A stretch of 64,000 nucleotides of DNA from Spirochaetota bacterium (lineage in GTDB: Bacteria > Spirochaetota > Spirochaetia > Treponematales > UBA12059): assembly GCA_022703505.1 (NCBI GenBank), contig JAKLDN010000002.1, positions 248,001 through 312,000 on the forward strand. The letters are read 5' to 3'. The number at the start of each line of letters is the position of its first letter. Position 1 is the first letter of the stretch. Under the pieces are notes generated by a model. The model searched no databases, was not told the DNA's origin, and was given only the letters and a program-made list of their open reading frames with translations. Positions 1-8,879 of this stretch are shown in pieces. The translations under genes and the position numbers were made by a program.

Positions 1-1
1 C

Positions 2-244
2 AGGGTCTTCCGCGACCTGGTCTGGACGCCCGAGGCGGTGAGGGTCCACAGCTTCAGTTTCCGGACCTGCCGACTGTCCGCGGGCCTGACCCTGAAAGAC
101 CTGTCGCATCTCGCCGGGGTCCATCCGAACACGGTGTGGAATTTCGAGAACGCCCGGGCCGCCCTGTCCGCGACGGCCGCCTACCGCCTCTATCGCGCCG
201 TCGGCGCGGGCTTTATCGGGGGAACCGAGGGCGTCCTGAATTAA
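2..244 (+). CDS. HTH (XRE-like) domain protein, C-terminal part, 5' truncated by window edge
   Basis: The reading frame is open from the left edge, so the true start is probably outside the window; a GTG at 38 is the only internal start candidate. The visible part contains a helix-turn-helix of the Cro/C1 (XRE) type: a segment reading LTLKDLSHLAGVHPNTVWNF, then a run typical of recognition and scaffold helices, ending shortly after at TAA. It probably is a small DNA-binding regulator or the HTH end of a larger protein. Its target and full length cannot be told from here. Confidence 0.6.
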   Translation, partial: RVFRDLVWTPEAVRVHSFSFRTCRLSAGLTLKDLSHLAGVHPNTVWNFENARAALSATAAYRLYRAVGAGFIGGTEGVLN

Positions 245-267
245 GGCTCGGAAACACCGGCCTGTTT

Positions 268-283
268 TCACAATACCTTGTGA
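268..283. promoter_or_regulatory. Inverted repeat TCACAA-4-TTGTGA upstream of lipoprotein gene
   Basis: Perfect 6-bp arms with a 4-nt spacer, about 90 bp before the lipoprotein start. The half-site order is opposite to that of a CRP or Rex box. It could be an operator or a small hairpin; no promoter hexamers could be placed with confidence. Confidence 0.25.
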
Positions 284-372
284 GTTGCCCGGGCGCGCCG
301 GGTGCTAGAGTCTCCTTGAACGCCGCAGGGCTTCCCGCGAAGGCGGGCAGTTCCGGCATAAAAGGAGCTTTC

Positions 373-1437
373 ATGATATCGAAAAAGGATTGCCTCACGG
401 TTCTGACACTCCTTGTTGTTTCCCTTTTTATCACGGGCTGTCCCACCGATGTTAAGCTTGATACGAGCATCGAGCTTTCCAGGCTCGGGCGGGTATACAC
501 AGCCGGGTATTCGACGGGAACCATCCGAGCCTACTACTGGGTGGATGACCAACTCCAGACCATCACAGAAGCCGGCCTGGGCATCGCTACGAAGGCCGCC
601 TGCGTCGTTCCCACGACCTTCGGCGACTATGTAGCCGGAGCCAGGACGGATTTCGTCGATCCGATACTGATCGAACACGCCATCCTCTGGTTCAACGGGA
701 AGGGGGAATTCCTGGACGACAAGCCCTCCTTCGCCTTCTCCGCGGTCCTGCACGACGGAAAGGTCTTCGTGGCCGGTTGGCGGAATCCGGATGGTTCGGG
801 CGACCGGCCCTGCGTCTGGGAAGTTCGGGATTCCTGGATGATCGTGGACAGCGGTTATGTCGTAAGTACCAGGCAAATCATCCGGCATGATCTTCCCACG
901 GACGGCGGCTTCGGGGCGGCCCGGGATATCTCTTCCGACGGCTCGGACCTGTATGTATGCGGTTATTATTGGGATGAAGGAATCCGTCGCGCTTGCTATT
1001 GGAAGAACGATGAACGGGTGGATTTAGTCGATGGAAACGGAAGCTGGGCGGAGTCCTTGTGCGTGGATGAGGGTAAGGTCTACGTTGGGGGAAAGTCCGC
1101 CTCGTACGCGTGCTATTGGATCGATGGCAATATCTACGAATTCGAAGACACTACCGAGTTTCCCGCCGGAGCCTCGGATTTCATCGTGACCGCCGTCTCC
1201 GTGGATGAAGGCGAACTCTATCTCGGGGGAAACTACTACAAAGGGGATTATCTAGGTTTCAAATGGAACGCCGGGACCTTTTCCCTATCGCTTCCGCCCG
1301 TCATCGGCGTGGGCGCCCGAGGCACGGACGTCTATCTCGGCTGCGAAGAATGCTGGATCAAAAACGATGACGATACGCCTTTGCAATGGATCGGCGGAAC
1401 CGTTCGTCCCCGGGGAATCCGCATGCGGCTCTACTGA
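373..1437 (+). CDS. Hypothetical lipoprotein with repeated beta-propeller-like segments
   Basis: A 354-residue protein. The start is set by AAAGGAG 5 nt before ATG 373; longer in-frame extensions lack a ribosome site. Residues 1-23 form a lipoprotein signal peptide with lipobox FITGC, so the mature protein should be lipid-anchored. The body contains recurring motifs of the form 'AYYW-DD', 'ACYWKND', 'LYVCGYYW' and 'LYLGGNYY' spaced about 45-60 residues apart, resembling kelch/propeller blades. No enzymatic motif is visible and no function is assigned. It appears to be a single gene, with about 185 bp of unremarkable sequence before the next one. Confidence 0.75.
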   Translation: MISKKDCLTVLTLLVVSLFITGCPTDVKLDTSIELSRLGRVYTAGYSTGTIRAYYWVDDQLQTITEAGLGIATKAACVVPTTFGDYVAGARTDFVDPILIEHAILWFNGKGEFLDDKPSFAFSAVLHDGKVFVAGWRNPDGSGDRPCVWEVRDSWMIVDSGYVVSTRQIIRHDLPTDGGFGAARDISSDGSDLYVCGYYWDEGIRRACYWKNDERVDLVDGNGSWAESLCVDEGKVYVGGKSASYACYWIDGNIYEFEDTTEFPAGASDFIVTAVSVDEGELYLGGNYYKGDYLGFKWNAGTFSLSLPPVIGVGARGTDVYLGCEECWIKNDDDTPLQWIGGTVRPRGIRMRLY

Positions 1438-1622
1438 TCAGTAACTGTCAACCGGAAGCCTAAGACCGCCGCCCGGGCAAGCCCGACAAACTCCTAGGCG
1501 GACGGATAGTCGGGATTTTTAGCGCCAGTAAGCGCTTGAAATCCACAAGTCCGACTGGCTCCTGGCCCGGATCCGCGGTTCCATGTCATCATGATCCATC
1601 CCGATTCCTCGGAGGGGCGAAC

Positions 1623-2228
1623 ATGGGCAGGCTTTCGGACTGGGCGGACGGGTCCGGCCGTTTCCGGATCCATACCCGGTCCATCACGACATCGACCTAT
1701 CCCTATGATACAAACCGTGTGATCAGCGTCGGTCGGCTCACGGATACCCGGCACGCTCCCAGCTACGGCTTCACGGGACGCCCCCATCCGGCGGGCTCCC
1801 TGCACGACCTGGAGATCATCCTGCTCCTGCACACGCCGGACCTGACGATCGAGGAGGTGGAGGTCCGGATCCGGGCCGTCCCTCGGCCGGACTGCGAGTC
1901 CCTGGAACGTTCCTTGGACGGCGCCGTGGGGCTGAACATCGGCCCCGGGTTCACGGAGAAGGCCAAGGCCTTGGCGGGCCGCGGGACGGGATGTACCCAC
2001 CTGGCCCACCTGCTGGCCGTCATGGCTCCCGCCATCCTCCAGGGCTGGTGGGCCCTTTCGGACCGGGAACGCACGGAACCCGACGATGCCCGGCGACGGG
2101 CCGGCTCCGCGACGCTGTTTCTCCGGGACTCCTGTTACACCTGGCGCGACGGGGGAAACGCCCTTCGGGAGCTTGCGGAGATCGCGGGGGAGGGAGCAGT
2201 ACGGGAAGAAGGTACTCCCGGCAAATAA
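1623..2228 (+). CDS. DUF2889 family protein
   Basis: A 201-residue protein beginning at ATG 1623 with GGAGGGG just upstream. It shows the hallmarks of DUF2889: N-terminal HTRSI and GRLTDT segments, HDLEI in the middle, then GLNIGPGF followed by the GCTHL motif and hydrophobic LLAVMAPAI. The family's function is unknown. No signal peptide or membrane segment is visible, so it should be cytoplasmic. A strong terminator follows and separates it from the convergent liv operon. Confidence 0.8.
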   Translation: MGRLSDWADGSGRFRIHTRSITTSTYPYDTNRVISVGRLTDTRHAPSYGFTGRPHPAGSLHDLEIILLLHTPDLTIEEVEVRIRAVPRPDCESLERSLDGAVGLNIGPGFTEKAKALAGRGTGCTHLAHLLAVMAPAILQGWWALSDRERTEPDDARRRAGSATLFLRDSCYTWRDGGNALRELAEIAGEGAVREEGTPGK

Positions 2229-2230
2229 AA

Positions 2231-2265
2231 GCGCCGCCCGGTGAGACCCGGGCGGCGCTTCTTAA
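2231..2265. terminator. Rho-independent terminator, probably bidirectional
   Basis: An 11-bp GC stem (GCGCCGCCCGG with CCGGGCGGCGC) with a 6-nt loop, followed by TTCTT and preceded by AAATAAAA. It lies between the convergent DUF2889 gene and livF, so it could serve both strands. Confidence 0.85.
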
Positions 2266-2281
2266 TTTGACGGAGACTCGC

Positions 2282-2326
2282 GGAACGCGAAGCGTTCCGG
2301 GCCGCCGGGCCGCGCGCGGCCCGGCG
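2282..2326. repeat. REP-like double palindrome abutting the livF stop codon
   Basis: GGAACGC-gaa-GCGTTCC is followed by a perfect 24-bp GC palindrome (2303-2326) that ends one base before the livF stop. The layout, a small 'gaagcg' hairpin then a GC-rich hairpin, matches the elements near 34.6, 42.2, 42.4 and 48.7 kb. Confidence 0.6.
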
Positions 2327-3037
2327 CTAAATTCCCAGATACGCCTTCCGCACGCTCTCGTCCTGGGACACTTCCTTGGCCGTGCCGGACAGGACGATGC
2401 TGCCGGTCTGCAGGACGTAGGCCCGGTGGGCGATGGACAGAGCCATGAGGGCGTTTTGCTCCACCAGGAGGATCGTGGTGCCCTTGGAGTTGAGCTCCTT
2501 GATCACGTCGAAGATCTGGTCCACCAGAACCGGCGCGAGTCCCATGGACGGCTCGTCCATGAGGAGGATCTTGGGGTTGGACATGAGTCCCCGGGCGGTG
2601 GCCAGCATCTGCTGTTCCCCGCCGGAGAGGGTCCCCCCCTTTTGGGAGGACCGCTCCTTGAGCCGGGGGAAGAGGGAGAAGGCGCGGTCCACGCCGCGCT
2701 GGATCTCCGCCTTGTCCTTGACCAGGTAGGCGCCCATCTCGAGGTTTTCCAGGACCGTGAGCCGCGGGAAGATCCCCCGGCCCTCGGGGACCATGCCGAT
2801 CCCCTCCTTGTGAATCAGGTGGGCCTCCAGGTGGGTCACGTCCTTGCCGTTGAAAAGGACCTTGCCGGACTTGGGGTGGAGCAGGCCGGAGATGGAGCGG
2901 AGGGTGGTGGTCTTGCCCGCCCCGTTGGCGCCGATCAGGGTGACGATCTCCCCCTCCTCCACGGTGAGGGAGACGCCTTTGAGGGCGTGGATGTTGCCGT
3001 AGTAGCTGTGGATTTCCTTCAGTTCGAGCAGGCTCAT
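2327..3037 (-). CDS. livF: Branched-chain amino-acid-type ABC transporter ATPase LivF
   Basis: A 236-residue ABC ATPase. Walker A GANGAGKT at 36-43, signature LSGGEQQ, Walker B ILLMDEPS and the LivF-type C-terminus ending RKAYLGI are all present. It is the last gene of the five-gene livKHMGF operon, 10 bp downstream of livG. With LivG it forms the cytoplasmic nucleotide-binding pair that powers uptake. Liv systems also carry amides, urea or aromatic acids, so the substrate is not certain. Confidence 0.93.
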   Translation of the reverse strand: MSLLELKEIHSYYGNIHALKGVSLTVEEGEIVTLIGANGAGKTTTLRSISGLLHPKSGKVLFNGKDVTHLEAHLIHKEGIGMVPEGRGIFPRLTVLENLEMGAYLVKDKAEIQRGVDRAFSLFPRLKERSSQKGGTLSGGEQQMLATARGLMSNPKILLMDEPSMGLAPVLVDQIFDVIKELNSKGTTILLVEQNALMALSIAHRAYVLQTGSIVLSGTAKEVSQDESVRKAYLGI

Positions 3038-3047
3038 CGGCTTCTCC

Positions 3048-3842
3048 TTAATCGTTCATGGCGGAGGCGGCGCCCCGGCCCAGGTAGGCCTCGATGACCC
3101 TCGGATTGGAGGCGATCTCCTTGGGCGTGCCCTCGGCGATCTTCTCCCCGTAGTCCATGACCGAGATCCGCTCGGAGATGTTCATGACCACCTTCATGTC
3201 GTGCTCGATCAGGAGGATCGTGATCCCCAGGTCGTCCCGTAGGCGGCGGAAGAGCTTCATGGCGTCTTCGCTCTCCGCGGGATTCATGCCCGCCGCGGGC
3301 TCGTCAAGGAGGAGGAGCTTGGGTTCCGAGGCCAGGGCCCGGGCGATCTCCACCCGGCGCTGGGCCCCGTAGGGCAGGCTGGCCGCCAGTTCGTTGCCCA
3401 CGCCCCGCAGGCCCACGTACTCCATGAGCTCCTCGGCCCGGGCCTCGACACGCTTCTCCTCTTCCTTGAAGGCCTTGGTCCGGAGGACCGCCTGCACGGG
3501 GTTCTGCTTGAGCCGGGTAAAGGCCCCGACCATGATGTTCTCCACCACGGTCATGCCCCCGAAGAGGCGGATGTTCTGGAAGGTCCGGGCGATGTGCAGG
3601 GCGGTGATCTTTTCCGGAACCAGCCGCTCGATGCGGTGGCCGTCGAAGGTGATGGCCCCCTCCTCGGGGGGGTAGAGCCCGGAGATGGCGTTGAAGAAGG
3701 TGGTCTTCCCGGCACCGTTCGGGCCGATGATGCTGTAGAGCCGACCCTTCTCGATGTTGAAGTTCATCTTGTTGACGGCCACCAGGCCCCCGAAGCGCTT
3801 GACTACGTTTTCCGCGACCAGGATGTTCGCGCTGTCAGGCAT
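3048..3842 (-). CDS. livG: Branched-chain amino-acid-type ABC transporter ATPase LivG
   Basis: A 264-residue ABC ATPase with Walker A GPNGAGKTT, the LivG-type signature LPYGAQRRVEIARAL, and Walker B LLLLDEPAAGMN. The C-terminus carries the LivG extension (NPRVIEAYLG). Its start overlaps the end of livM by 8 bp, indicating translational coupling. It partners LivF on the LivHM permease. Confidence 0.93.
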   Translation of the reverse strand: MPDSANILVAENVVKRFGGLVAVNKMNFNIEKGRLYSIIGPNGAGKTTFFNAISGLYPPEEGAITFDGHRIERLVPEKITALHIARTFQNIRLFGGMTVVENIMVGAFTRLKQNPVQAVLRTKAFKEEEKRVEARAEELMEYVGLRGVGNELAASLPYGAQRRVEIARALASEPKLLLLDEPAAGMNPAESEDAMKLFRRLRDDLGITILLIEHDMKVVMNISERISVMDYGEKIAEGTPKEIASNPRVIEAYLGRGAASAMND

Positions 3843-5253
3843 GGTCGTCCTCCTTGGTCCCGGATGCGGCGCCGCCGTTCCCGTTCATGGCCAGGGTCCC
3901 TCCGTCCTCCGAGACATGGGCCTTGAGCTCCCGCTTGCGCCGGGCCGCGGGCAAGATGCCCGCGGGGCGGTAGATCATCATCAGGATCAGGATGATCCCG
4001 AAGACCAGCCGCTGGTACTTGGAGGGGTCCAGCTGGTTGGACAGGTCCCTCCAGTAAAAGTTGATGATGGGGATGTAGGCGTCGCTCTGCCGGAGGCGCG
4101 ACAGGAAGAGGGAGAAGCTCTGCAGGACCTGGAGGTTCAGGATGATGACCACCGAGGCCCCGATGATCACCCCCTGGATGCTCCCGATGCCGCCCAGGAT
4201 GACCATGGTCAGGACGCTGACCGACTGGAGGAAGCTGAAGGACTCGGGGCTGACGAAGGTCCGGCTGGCCGCGAAGAGCACCCCCATGGCGCCCGCGAAG
4301 GAGGCGCCCACGGCGAAGGCCCCGAGCTTGAGCTTGTTGGCCGGGATGCCCATGGCGCTGGCCGCCAGCTCGTCCTCCCGGATGGCCGTCCAGGCCCGTC
4401 CCACCTTGGAGTCGTCCAGGCGGTAGGTTATGACCACCGCGGCGACCACCACGACCAGGGCGATCAGGTAGAACAGGATGTTGTAGAACTGGTTCACCGT
4501 GACCGGCCGTCCCACCAGGGGCTCGAAGATGTTGTTGAAGAACTTGACGGTCTCCGGACCCAGGGTCGGCCGCTGGATGGGCGAGATGCCCTGGGGGCCG
4601 TTGGTCAGGTTGATCGGCTTGTCCAGGTTGTTGGCCAGCTGGCGCACGATCTCCCCGAAACCCAGGGTGATGATGGCCAGGTAGTCTCCCCGGACCCGCA
4701 GGACCGGCAGGCCCAGCACCAGGCCAACCACGGCGGCCAGGATGATACCCAGGAAGATGAAGAGGTAGAACCAGTCCGCGGCCATGAAGAAGGGAGTGCC
4801 CGGGGGAACGGTCCCGGGGATGGCCTTGAGCAGGAAGGGCTGGGAGGAGCCGAAGAAGGCCCACAGGTAGGCGCCCACCGCGTAGAAGGCCATGTACCCG
4901 AAGTTGAGGAGCCCCGAGAAGCCCACGACGATGTTCAGGCCCAGGGCCAGGGCGGAGAACACGGCGATCTGGAAGATGACCTCCAGGTAGAAGATGTTCC
5001 GGGCTCCCAGGATGGGCACCAGGACCACCGCCACCAGGACGGCCAGGGCCAGCTTCACGGGCTTGCGGATTTCCAGGAAATAGGGCAGGGCCGCGGCGGC
5101 GGCGAAGACCAGGAAGGCCGGTATGGACCGCGGGCTCAGGTACACCAGGATAAAGCCCAGGGCCAGGAGGGCCAGGCTCAGGATGTAGGGGATCTTTCCC
5201 CGGTTCGCGAAGACGGCCGCTTTCCGGAGGGCGTCCCGAATCTGGATCTTCAT
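3835..5253 (-). CDS. livM: Branched-chain amino-acid-type ABC transporter permease LivM
   Basis: A 472-residue permease with about 9-10 hydrophobic segments. The conserved LivM features GFSGLLNFGYMAFYAVGAY (around 110-130) and the cytoplasmic EAA-like loop near SAMGIPANKLKLGAF are clear. The N-terminal region, with extra hydrophobic segments before residue 110, makes it longer than the usual ~320-420-residue LivM. The hydrophilic tail is rich in charged residues. It lies between livH (12 bp upstream) and livG (overlapping). Confidence 0.92.
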   Translation of the reverse strand: MKIQIRDALRKAAVFANRGKIPYILSLALLALGFILVYLSPRSIPAFLVFAAAAALPYFLEIRKPVKLALAVLVAVVLVPILGARNIFYLEVIFQIAVFSALALGLNIVVGFSGLLNFGYMAFYAVGAYLWAFFGSSQPFLLKAIPGTVPPGTPFFMAADWFYLFIFLGIILAAVVGLVLGLPVLRVRGDYLAIITLGFGEIVRQLANNLDKPINLTNGPQGISPIQRPTLGPETVKFFNNIFEPLVGRPVTVNQFYNILFYLIALVVVVAAVVITYRLDDSKVGRAWTAIREDELAASAMGIPANKLKLGAFAVGASFAGAMGVLFAASRTFVSPESFSFLQSVSVLTMVILGGIGSIQGVIIGASVVIILNLQVLQSFSLFLSRLRQSDAYIPIINFYWRDLSNQLDPSKYQRLVFGIILILMMIYRPAGILPAARRKRELKAHVSEDGGTLAMNGNGGAASGTKEDDHA

Positions 5254-5265
5254 AGACGACCTCCC

Positions 5266-6441
5266 CTACGCCTTCTGGGAAACCTGCTCGCCGAGCAGGC
5301 CCGAGGGGCGGAATATGATGACGATGATCAGAATCAGGAACGCCAGGATGTCCTTGTACTCCGATCCGAAGTTTCCCATGGTGAAGGTTCCGAGGTAGGC
5401 GCCCGCGAAGCTTTCCAGCATCCCCAGGACGATGCCTCCCAGGAGGGCTCCCGTGAGGTTGCCGATGCCTCCCAGGACGGCGGCCGTGAAGGCCTTCATC
5501 CCCGGCATGAAACCCACGAAGGGGTCGATGCGGGTGAACTTCAGGGCGTAGAGCACGCCCGCGGCTCCGCCCAGGGAACCGCCGAGCAGGAAGGTGAAGG
5601 AGATGATCCCGTTCACCCCGATGCCCATGATGGCCGCGGTGTTGCGGTCCTGAGCCACGGAGCGGATGGCCTTGCCGATCCTCGTGGCGTTCACGATGTA
5701 GTTGAGCCCCACGAGCATGAACATGGCCGCCGCGATGACGACCAGGGATTTTACCTGGATGTCCACCCGGATGGGAGCTCCCCCGGTGGGAATCGAGAAC
5801 AGGGGAATCCGGTCGTCGAAGTTTCCGAAGGTCGGGATGACCCGGTAGAACTGCCCGGTGGTCAGGCTTTCGGTGAGGCGGATGATGTCCTGGAGGGCGA
5901 AGGACACTCCGATGGCCGAGATGAGGGGCACCAACCGGGGGGCGTTCCTCAGGGGCCGGTAGGCCACGCGCTCGATGAAGACCGCCGTCCCTCCCGAGGC
6001 GGCCATGGACACGATGAGGGCCAGGACCAGGTAGAGGTAGGGGCTCATGCCGCCCGCGGTCTTCAGGACTCCCGTCTGGTCCAGGATGATCAGGAACTCC
6101 ACCCCGGCGAAGGCGCCCAGGGCGAAGATTTCGCTGTGCGCGAAGTTGATGAATTCCAGTACGCCGTAGACCATGGTGTAGCCCAGGGCTATGGCGGCGT
6201 ATACGAAGCCCAGCGTCACCCCGTCGATGAGGACTTGAGGCAGGTTGGCCATGGTATAGGTGAAGATGTTGACACCCTGGGTCGTCTGAAGAAGCTTGTC
6301 GGCTCCCGAACCGCGGAAGAGCAGGGACAAGACGACCATGACGACGGAAAGAAGGGCTCCCGCTCCCAGGACGAAGATAGCCATCCGTCCCAGGGGAAGG
6401 AGGATCTCTCTCAGGGCGTCGGCTTTGATCAAGCGCCTCAT
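5266..6441 (-). CDS. livH: Branched-chain amino-acid-type ABC transporter permease LivH
   Basis: A 391-residue permease. The LivH core starts near residue 70 with IDGVTLGFVYAAIALGYTMV and GVLEFINFAHSEIF, and ends with the IFRPSGLLGE motif. An additional N-terminal membrane segment (about 15-45) makes it longer than the roughly 300-residue E. coli protein. It sits 66 bp downstream of the binding-protein gene and forms the membrane channel with LivM. Confidence 0.92.
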   Translation of the reverse strand: MRRLIKADALREILLPLGRMAIFVLGAGALLSVVMVVLSLLFRGSGADKLLQTTQGVNIFTYTMANLPQVLIDGVTLGFVYAAIALGYTMVYGVLEFINFAHSEIFALGAFAGVEFLIILDQTGVLKTAGGMSPYLYLVLALIVSMAASGGTAVFIERVAYRPLRNAPRLVPLISAIGVSFALQDIIRLTESLTTGQFYRVIPTFGNFDDRIPLFSIPTGGAPIRVDIQVKSLVVIAAAMFMLVGLNYIVNATRIGKAIRSVAQDRNTAAIMGIGVNGIISFTFLLGGSLGGAAGVLYALKFTRIDPFVGFMPGMKAFTAAVLGGIGNLTGALLGGIVLGMLESFAGAYLGTFTMGNFGSEYKDILAFLILIIVIIFRPSGLLGEQVSQKA

Positions 6442-6507
6442 AAGGCCTCCATGAAGTCCCCGCCCCCGGTTGCCCGGGGGCGGGGAAGGGATTGAATCAG
6501 GCTGGGA

Positions 6508-7698
6508 TCACTGCGGGGGGGCGATGTCCAGGATCTTGTCGATCTTGTTCTCCGACCACTTGGCCGGGTCGCCCGAGGTCACCTGGATGATGAAGTACTT
6601 GGCCTTTTCCAAGTCGCCCTTGGAGTTGAACGTGAAGGTTCCCGTGATGCCCGGGAAGTCCTTGAGGGCGCGGACGGCCTTGGCCACGTCCGGGCGGGCC
6701 GGCATCTTCTTGCCCGCCGCGATTGCGGCGTTCTCGATGGCCTTGAGGGCGATGGCGGCGCTGTCGTAGGACTGGGCCGCGAAGGGCTGGGGCTCGGCGC
6801 CGAACTTGGCCTTGAAGTCCGCCTGGAACTTGGCGGTTCCGGGGTAGGCGGCCGCGGGTCCGGCGACGGTGGAGAAGAAGGTGCCGGCGCCCTGCAGGAG
6901 GATGTCGCCGCCGATCTTGGCCGCGTCGGAGGAGTCGAAGCCGTCATCCGAGAGGAACATGCCCATGTAGCCCTTCTGGCGGGCCTGCTTGAAGAGGACC
7001 GCCGCCTGGTCGAACATGCCGCCGAAATAGATGGTCTCGGGCTTGGAGGCCAGGATGGGGGTCAGGATGGAGTCGAAGTTGGCCTTTTCCTCGGTGCCCT
7101 CGAAACCCAGGATCTTGATGCCGAGCTTCTCGGATTCCCGCTTGAAGTACTCCGCGATGCCCTGGCCGTAGGCGGTCTTGTCATGGAGGACGTAGGCGCT
7201 CTTGATGCCCTTGGTGCTGGCGAACTGGGCGCCCACCGCTCCCTGGACGTCGTCGCGTCCGCAGATCCGGCTGACCTCGAGGTAACCGCGCTCGGTGACC
7301 CTGGGGTTGGTGTTGGCCGGGGACACGTTGGCCAGGCCGGCGGCGTGGTATTCCTCGGAGGAGGGGATCTGGACGCCGGAGTTGTAGTGGCCGACGATCA
7401 CCAGGATGGCCGGATCGGAGACGATGTTCTTGGCGTTGGCCACGCCGGTGTCCGGGTTGCCCTGGTCATCGAAGGCGGCCAGTTCGACCTTGAAGCCCAT
7501 GGCCGTGAGGGGCCCGGAAAGCTGCTCGATGGCCAGCTGGGCGCCGTTCTTGATGTCCGTTCCGACCGCGGACATGCCGCCGGAGAGCGGGCTCTGGGTG
7601 GCGATCTTGATCACCTGCTCCTTCTTGCCCCCGCAGCCTGCGAGGAGAAGGCCGATCGCCAGAAGCGCCGCCATGATCCACACTGCGCGATTTCTCAT
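6508..7698 (-). CDS. livK: Liv-type periplasmic substrate-binding lipoprotein
   Basis: A 396-residue binding protein of the Peripla_BP_6 (leucine/isoleucine/valine) family. ATG 7698 is chosen because GGGAGG lies just upstream and the peptide then begins with a lipoprotein signal ending LLLAGC. The mature protein opens with IKIATQSPLSGG, contains GHYNSGV and KTAYGQGIAEYFK, and ends with the ligand-domain hinge typical of the family. It is first in the liv operon and captures the ligand outside the inner membrane. Confidence 0.93.
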   Translation of the reverse strand: MRNRAVWIMAALLAIGLLLAGCGGKKEQVIKIATQSPLSGGMSAVGTDIKNGAQLAIEQLSGPLTAMGFKVELAAFDDQGNPDTGVANAKNIVSDPAILVIVGHYNSGVQIPSSEEYHAAGLANVSPANTNPRVTERGYLEVSRICGRDDVQGAVGAQFASTKGIKSAYVLHDKTAYGQGIAEYFKRESEKLGIKILGFEGTEEKANFDSILTPILASKPETIYFGGMFDQAAVLFKQARQKGYMGMFLSDDGFDSSDAAKIGGDILLQGAGTFFSTVAGPAAAYPGTAKFQADFKAKFGAEPQPFAAQSYDSAAIALKAIENAAIAAGKKMPARPDVAKAVRALKDFPGITGTFTFNSKGDLEKAKYFIIQVTSGDPAKWSENKIDKILDIAPPQ

Positions 7699-8017
7699 AC
7701 ACAATCCTCCCGGAACGATACAACGAGTTCTGGACTCCGTTTGCGCGCGACGCGCGCTCTTCCTGTCGTCTGGGTGAGCTGATGAGATGGATGGTCTCTC
7801 GATCTCCGGCCGCCTCCTTGGGGTGGGTCGCCTGAGTGATGACCGCCGAGCCGTGGTACGCACGCTGCAGAAGGACGGCGGACTATCGTCCAACGCTCGA
7901 TTTGGTTTCTATAAAGAGAAACCGATTCCGAGTCTATTGAACGGCCTCCTTTGCCGTCAATCCATTTGTCTCATTTCGGGCATCCCCGCCCGAAAAACCA
8001 ACAAATATATCAGGAGT
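7699..8017. other. 319-bp intergenic region upstream of livK, no gene seen
   Basis: It lies between the rex stop and the livK start, both on the minus strand, so it should hold the liv promoter. Only the inverted repeat at 7904-7923 stands out; open frames here have no coding character. Confidence 0.6.
7904..7923. promoter_or_regulatory. Candidate operator GGTTTCT-6-AGAAACC upstream of livK
   Basis: A perfect 7-bp inverted repeat with an A/T-rich 6-nt centre, about 205 bp upstream of livK in unusually AT-rich sequence. It is a plausible regulator site for the liv operon, but no -35/-10 pair could be assigned. Confidence 0.3.
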
Positions 8018-8686
8018 CTATGTCTGCCTTGGAAAGCCGTCAAGGTTTTTTTCTCGTTCCCGGGCTTCCAGTTCCCCGGCCAGGGCGGCCAATCCGGCTC
8101 CGATGCCGATCCGCCGTACGATCAGGGTACGGGGGAAGGGGCAGGCGGATCCCGTGAGGTCGAGCATCCCGGTTATCCCGGCGCGGACCAGGGCCAGGGA
8201 TGCGGCCCCGGCCTGGTCGGGGTCCACGGCCAGCACGGCCAGACGACACCCCGTGCGCCGGACAAGGTCCGGGAGCGCCCCCAGGGGAAGGACCTTCCGG
8301 CCGCCCAGGATCCGGTCCACCCGGTCCGGCGAAAGATCGAAGACCCCGGCGATTCGGAAGCCGTGCCGGACTATCCCGGGGTCCTCCAGGAGCGCCCGTC
8401 CCAGGTTCCCGGCGCCCACGAGGAAGGCGTCCGAGCCTCCGCCCGTACCCGGGTACTCCCGGAGCCGCAGGATCGTCGCGGAAACGGGATACCCGCGCCG
8501 GGGGCTTCCCGGGGCTCCGAGGGCGGCCAGATCCTTGCGGACCTGGACGGCCCCGAAGCCCAGGCTCTGGCCGATCGCCTCGGAGGAGATCCAGGCCTCC
8601 CCCGCGGCCTCGCGGTCCAGGAGCACCCCGAGGTATTCCGGCAGGCGGCGCAGGGTGGGCGCGGGGATCGCGGGGGACTCCGGCAT
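8018..8686 (-). CDS. rex: Rex-type redox-sensing transcriptional repressor
   Basis: A 222-residue protein with the Rex two-domain order. The winged helix (about 8-75) contains LRRLPEYLGVLL and the AVQVRKDLAALG recognition region. A Rossmann NAD(H)-binding domain follows with GAGNLG at 91-96. Rex represses fermentative and respiratory genes until NADH rises. No Rex box could be located confidently in the window. It has no Shine-Dalgarno sequence; TATACT ends 6 nt before ATG, suggesting a leaderless transcript. Confidence 0.88.
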   Translation of the reverse strand: MPESPAIPAPTLRRLPEYLGVLLDREAAGEAWISSEAIGQSLGFGAVQVRKDLAALGAPGSPRRGYPVSATILRLREYPGTGGGSDAFLVGAGNLGRALLEDPGIVRHGFRIAGVFDLSPDRVDRILGGRKVLPLGALPDLVRRTGCRLAVLAVDPDQAGAASLALVRAGITGMLDLTGSACPFPRTLIVRRIGIGAGLAALAGELEAREREKNLDGFPRQT

Positions 8687-8692
8687 CCGTCC

Positions 8693-8698
8693 AGTATA
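8693..8698 (-). promoter_or_regulatory. -10 element TATACT, 6 nt before rex ATG
   Basis: A consensus-like -10 box on the minus strand. Transcription starting 6-8 nt downstream would begin at or next to the start codon. No clear -35 was found. Confidence 0.6.
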
Positions 8699-8879
8699 CG
8701 CCCTCCCGGTCCGGGAGCGCCAGCCGGAAACCGGCGACGATGGGGCGGCGCCGGGAGGTCCCGGGCTCGTGAGCTCCCGCCCGCCGATTCCTCGCGCGAC
8801 GCCTCCCTTGCCGCCCCGGGATCCCGATCAGTATTTTCCTATTCATACCCGAGATCCCACGCATCCCTAGGAGTGAACC

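Noticed and set aside
3754-6495. Very long open frame on the plus strand, antisense to livG, livM and livH
   Set aside because: It is a by-product of GC-rich codon bias on the opposite strand; composition is extreme (Gly, Asp, His, Gln) with no domains, while the minus-strand liv genes are unmistakable.
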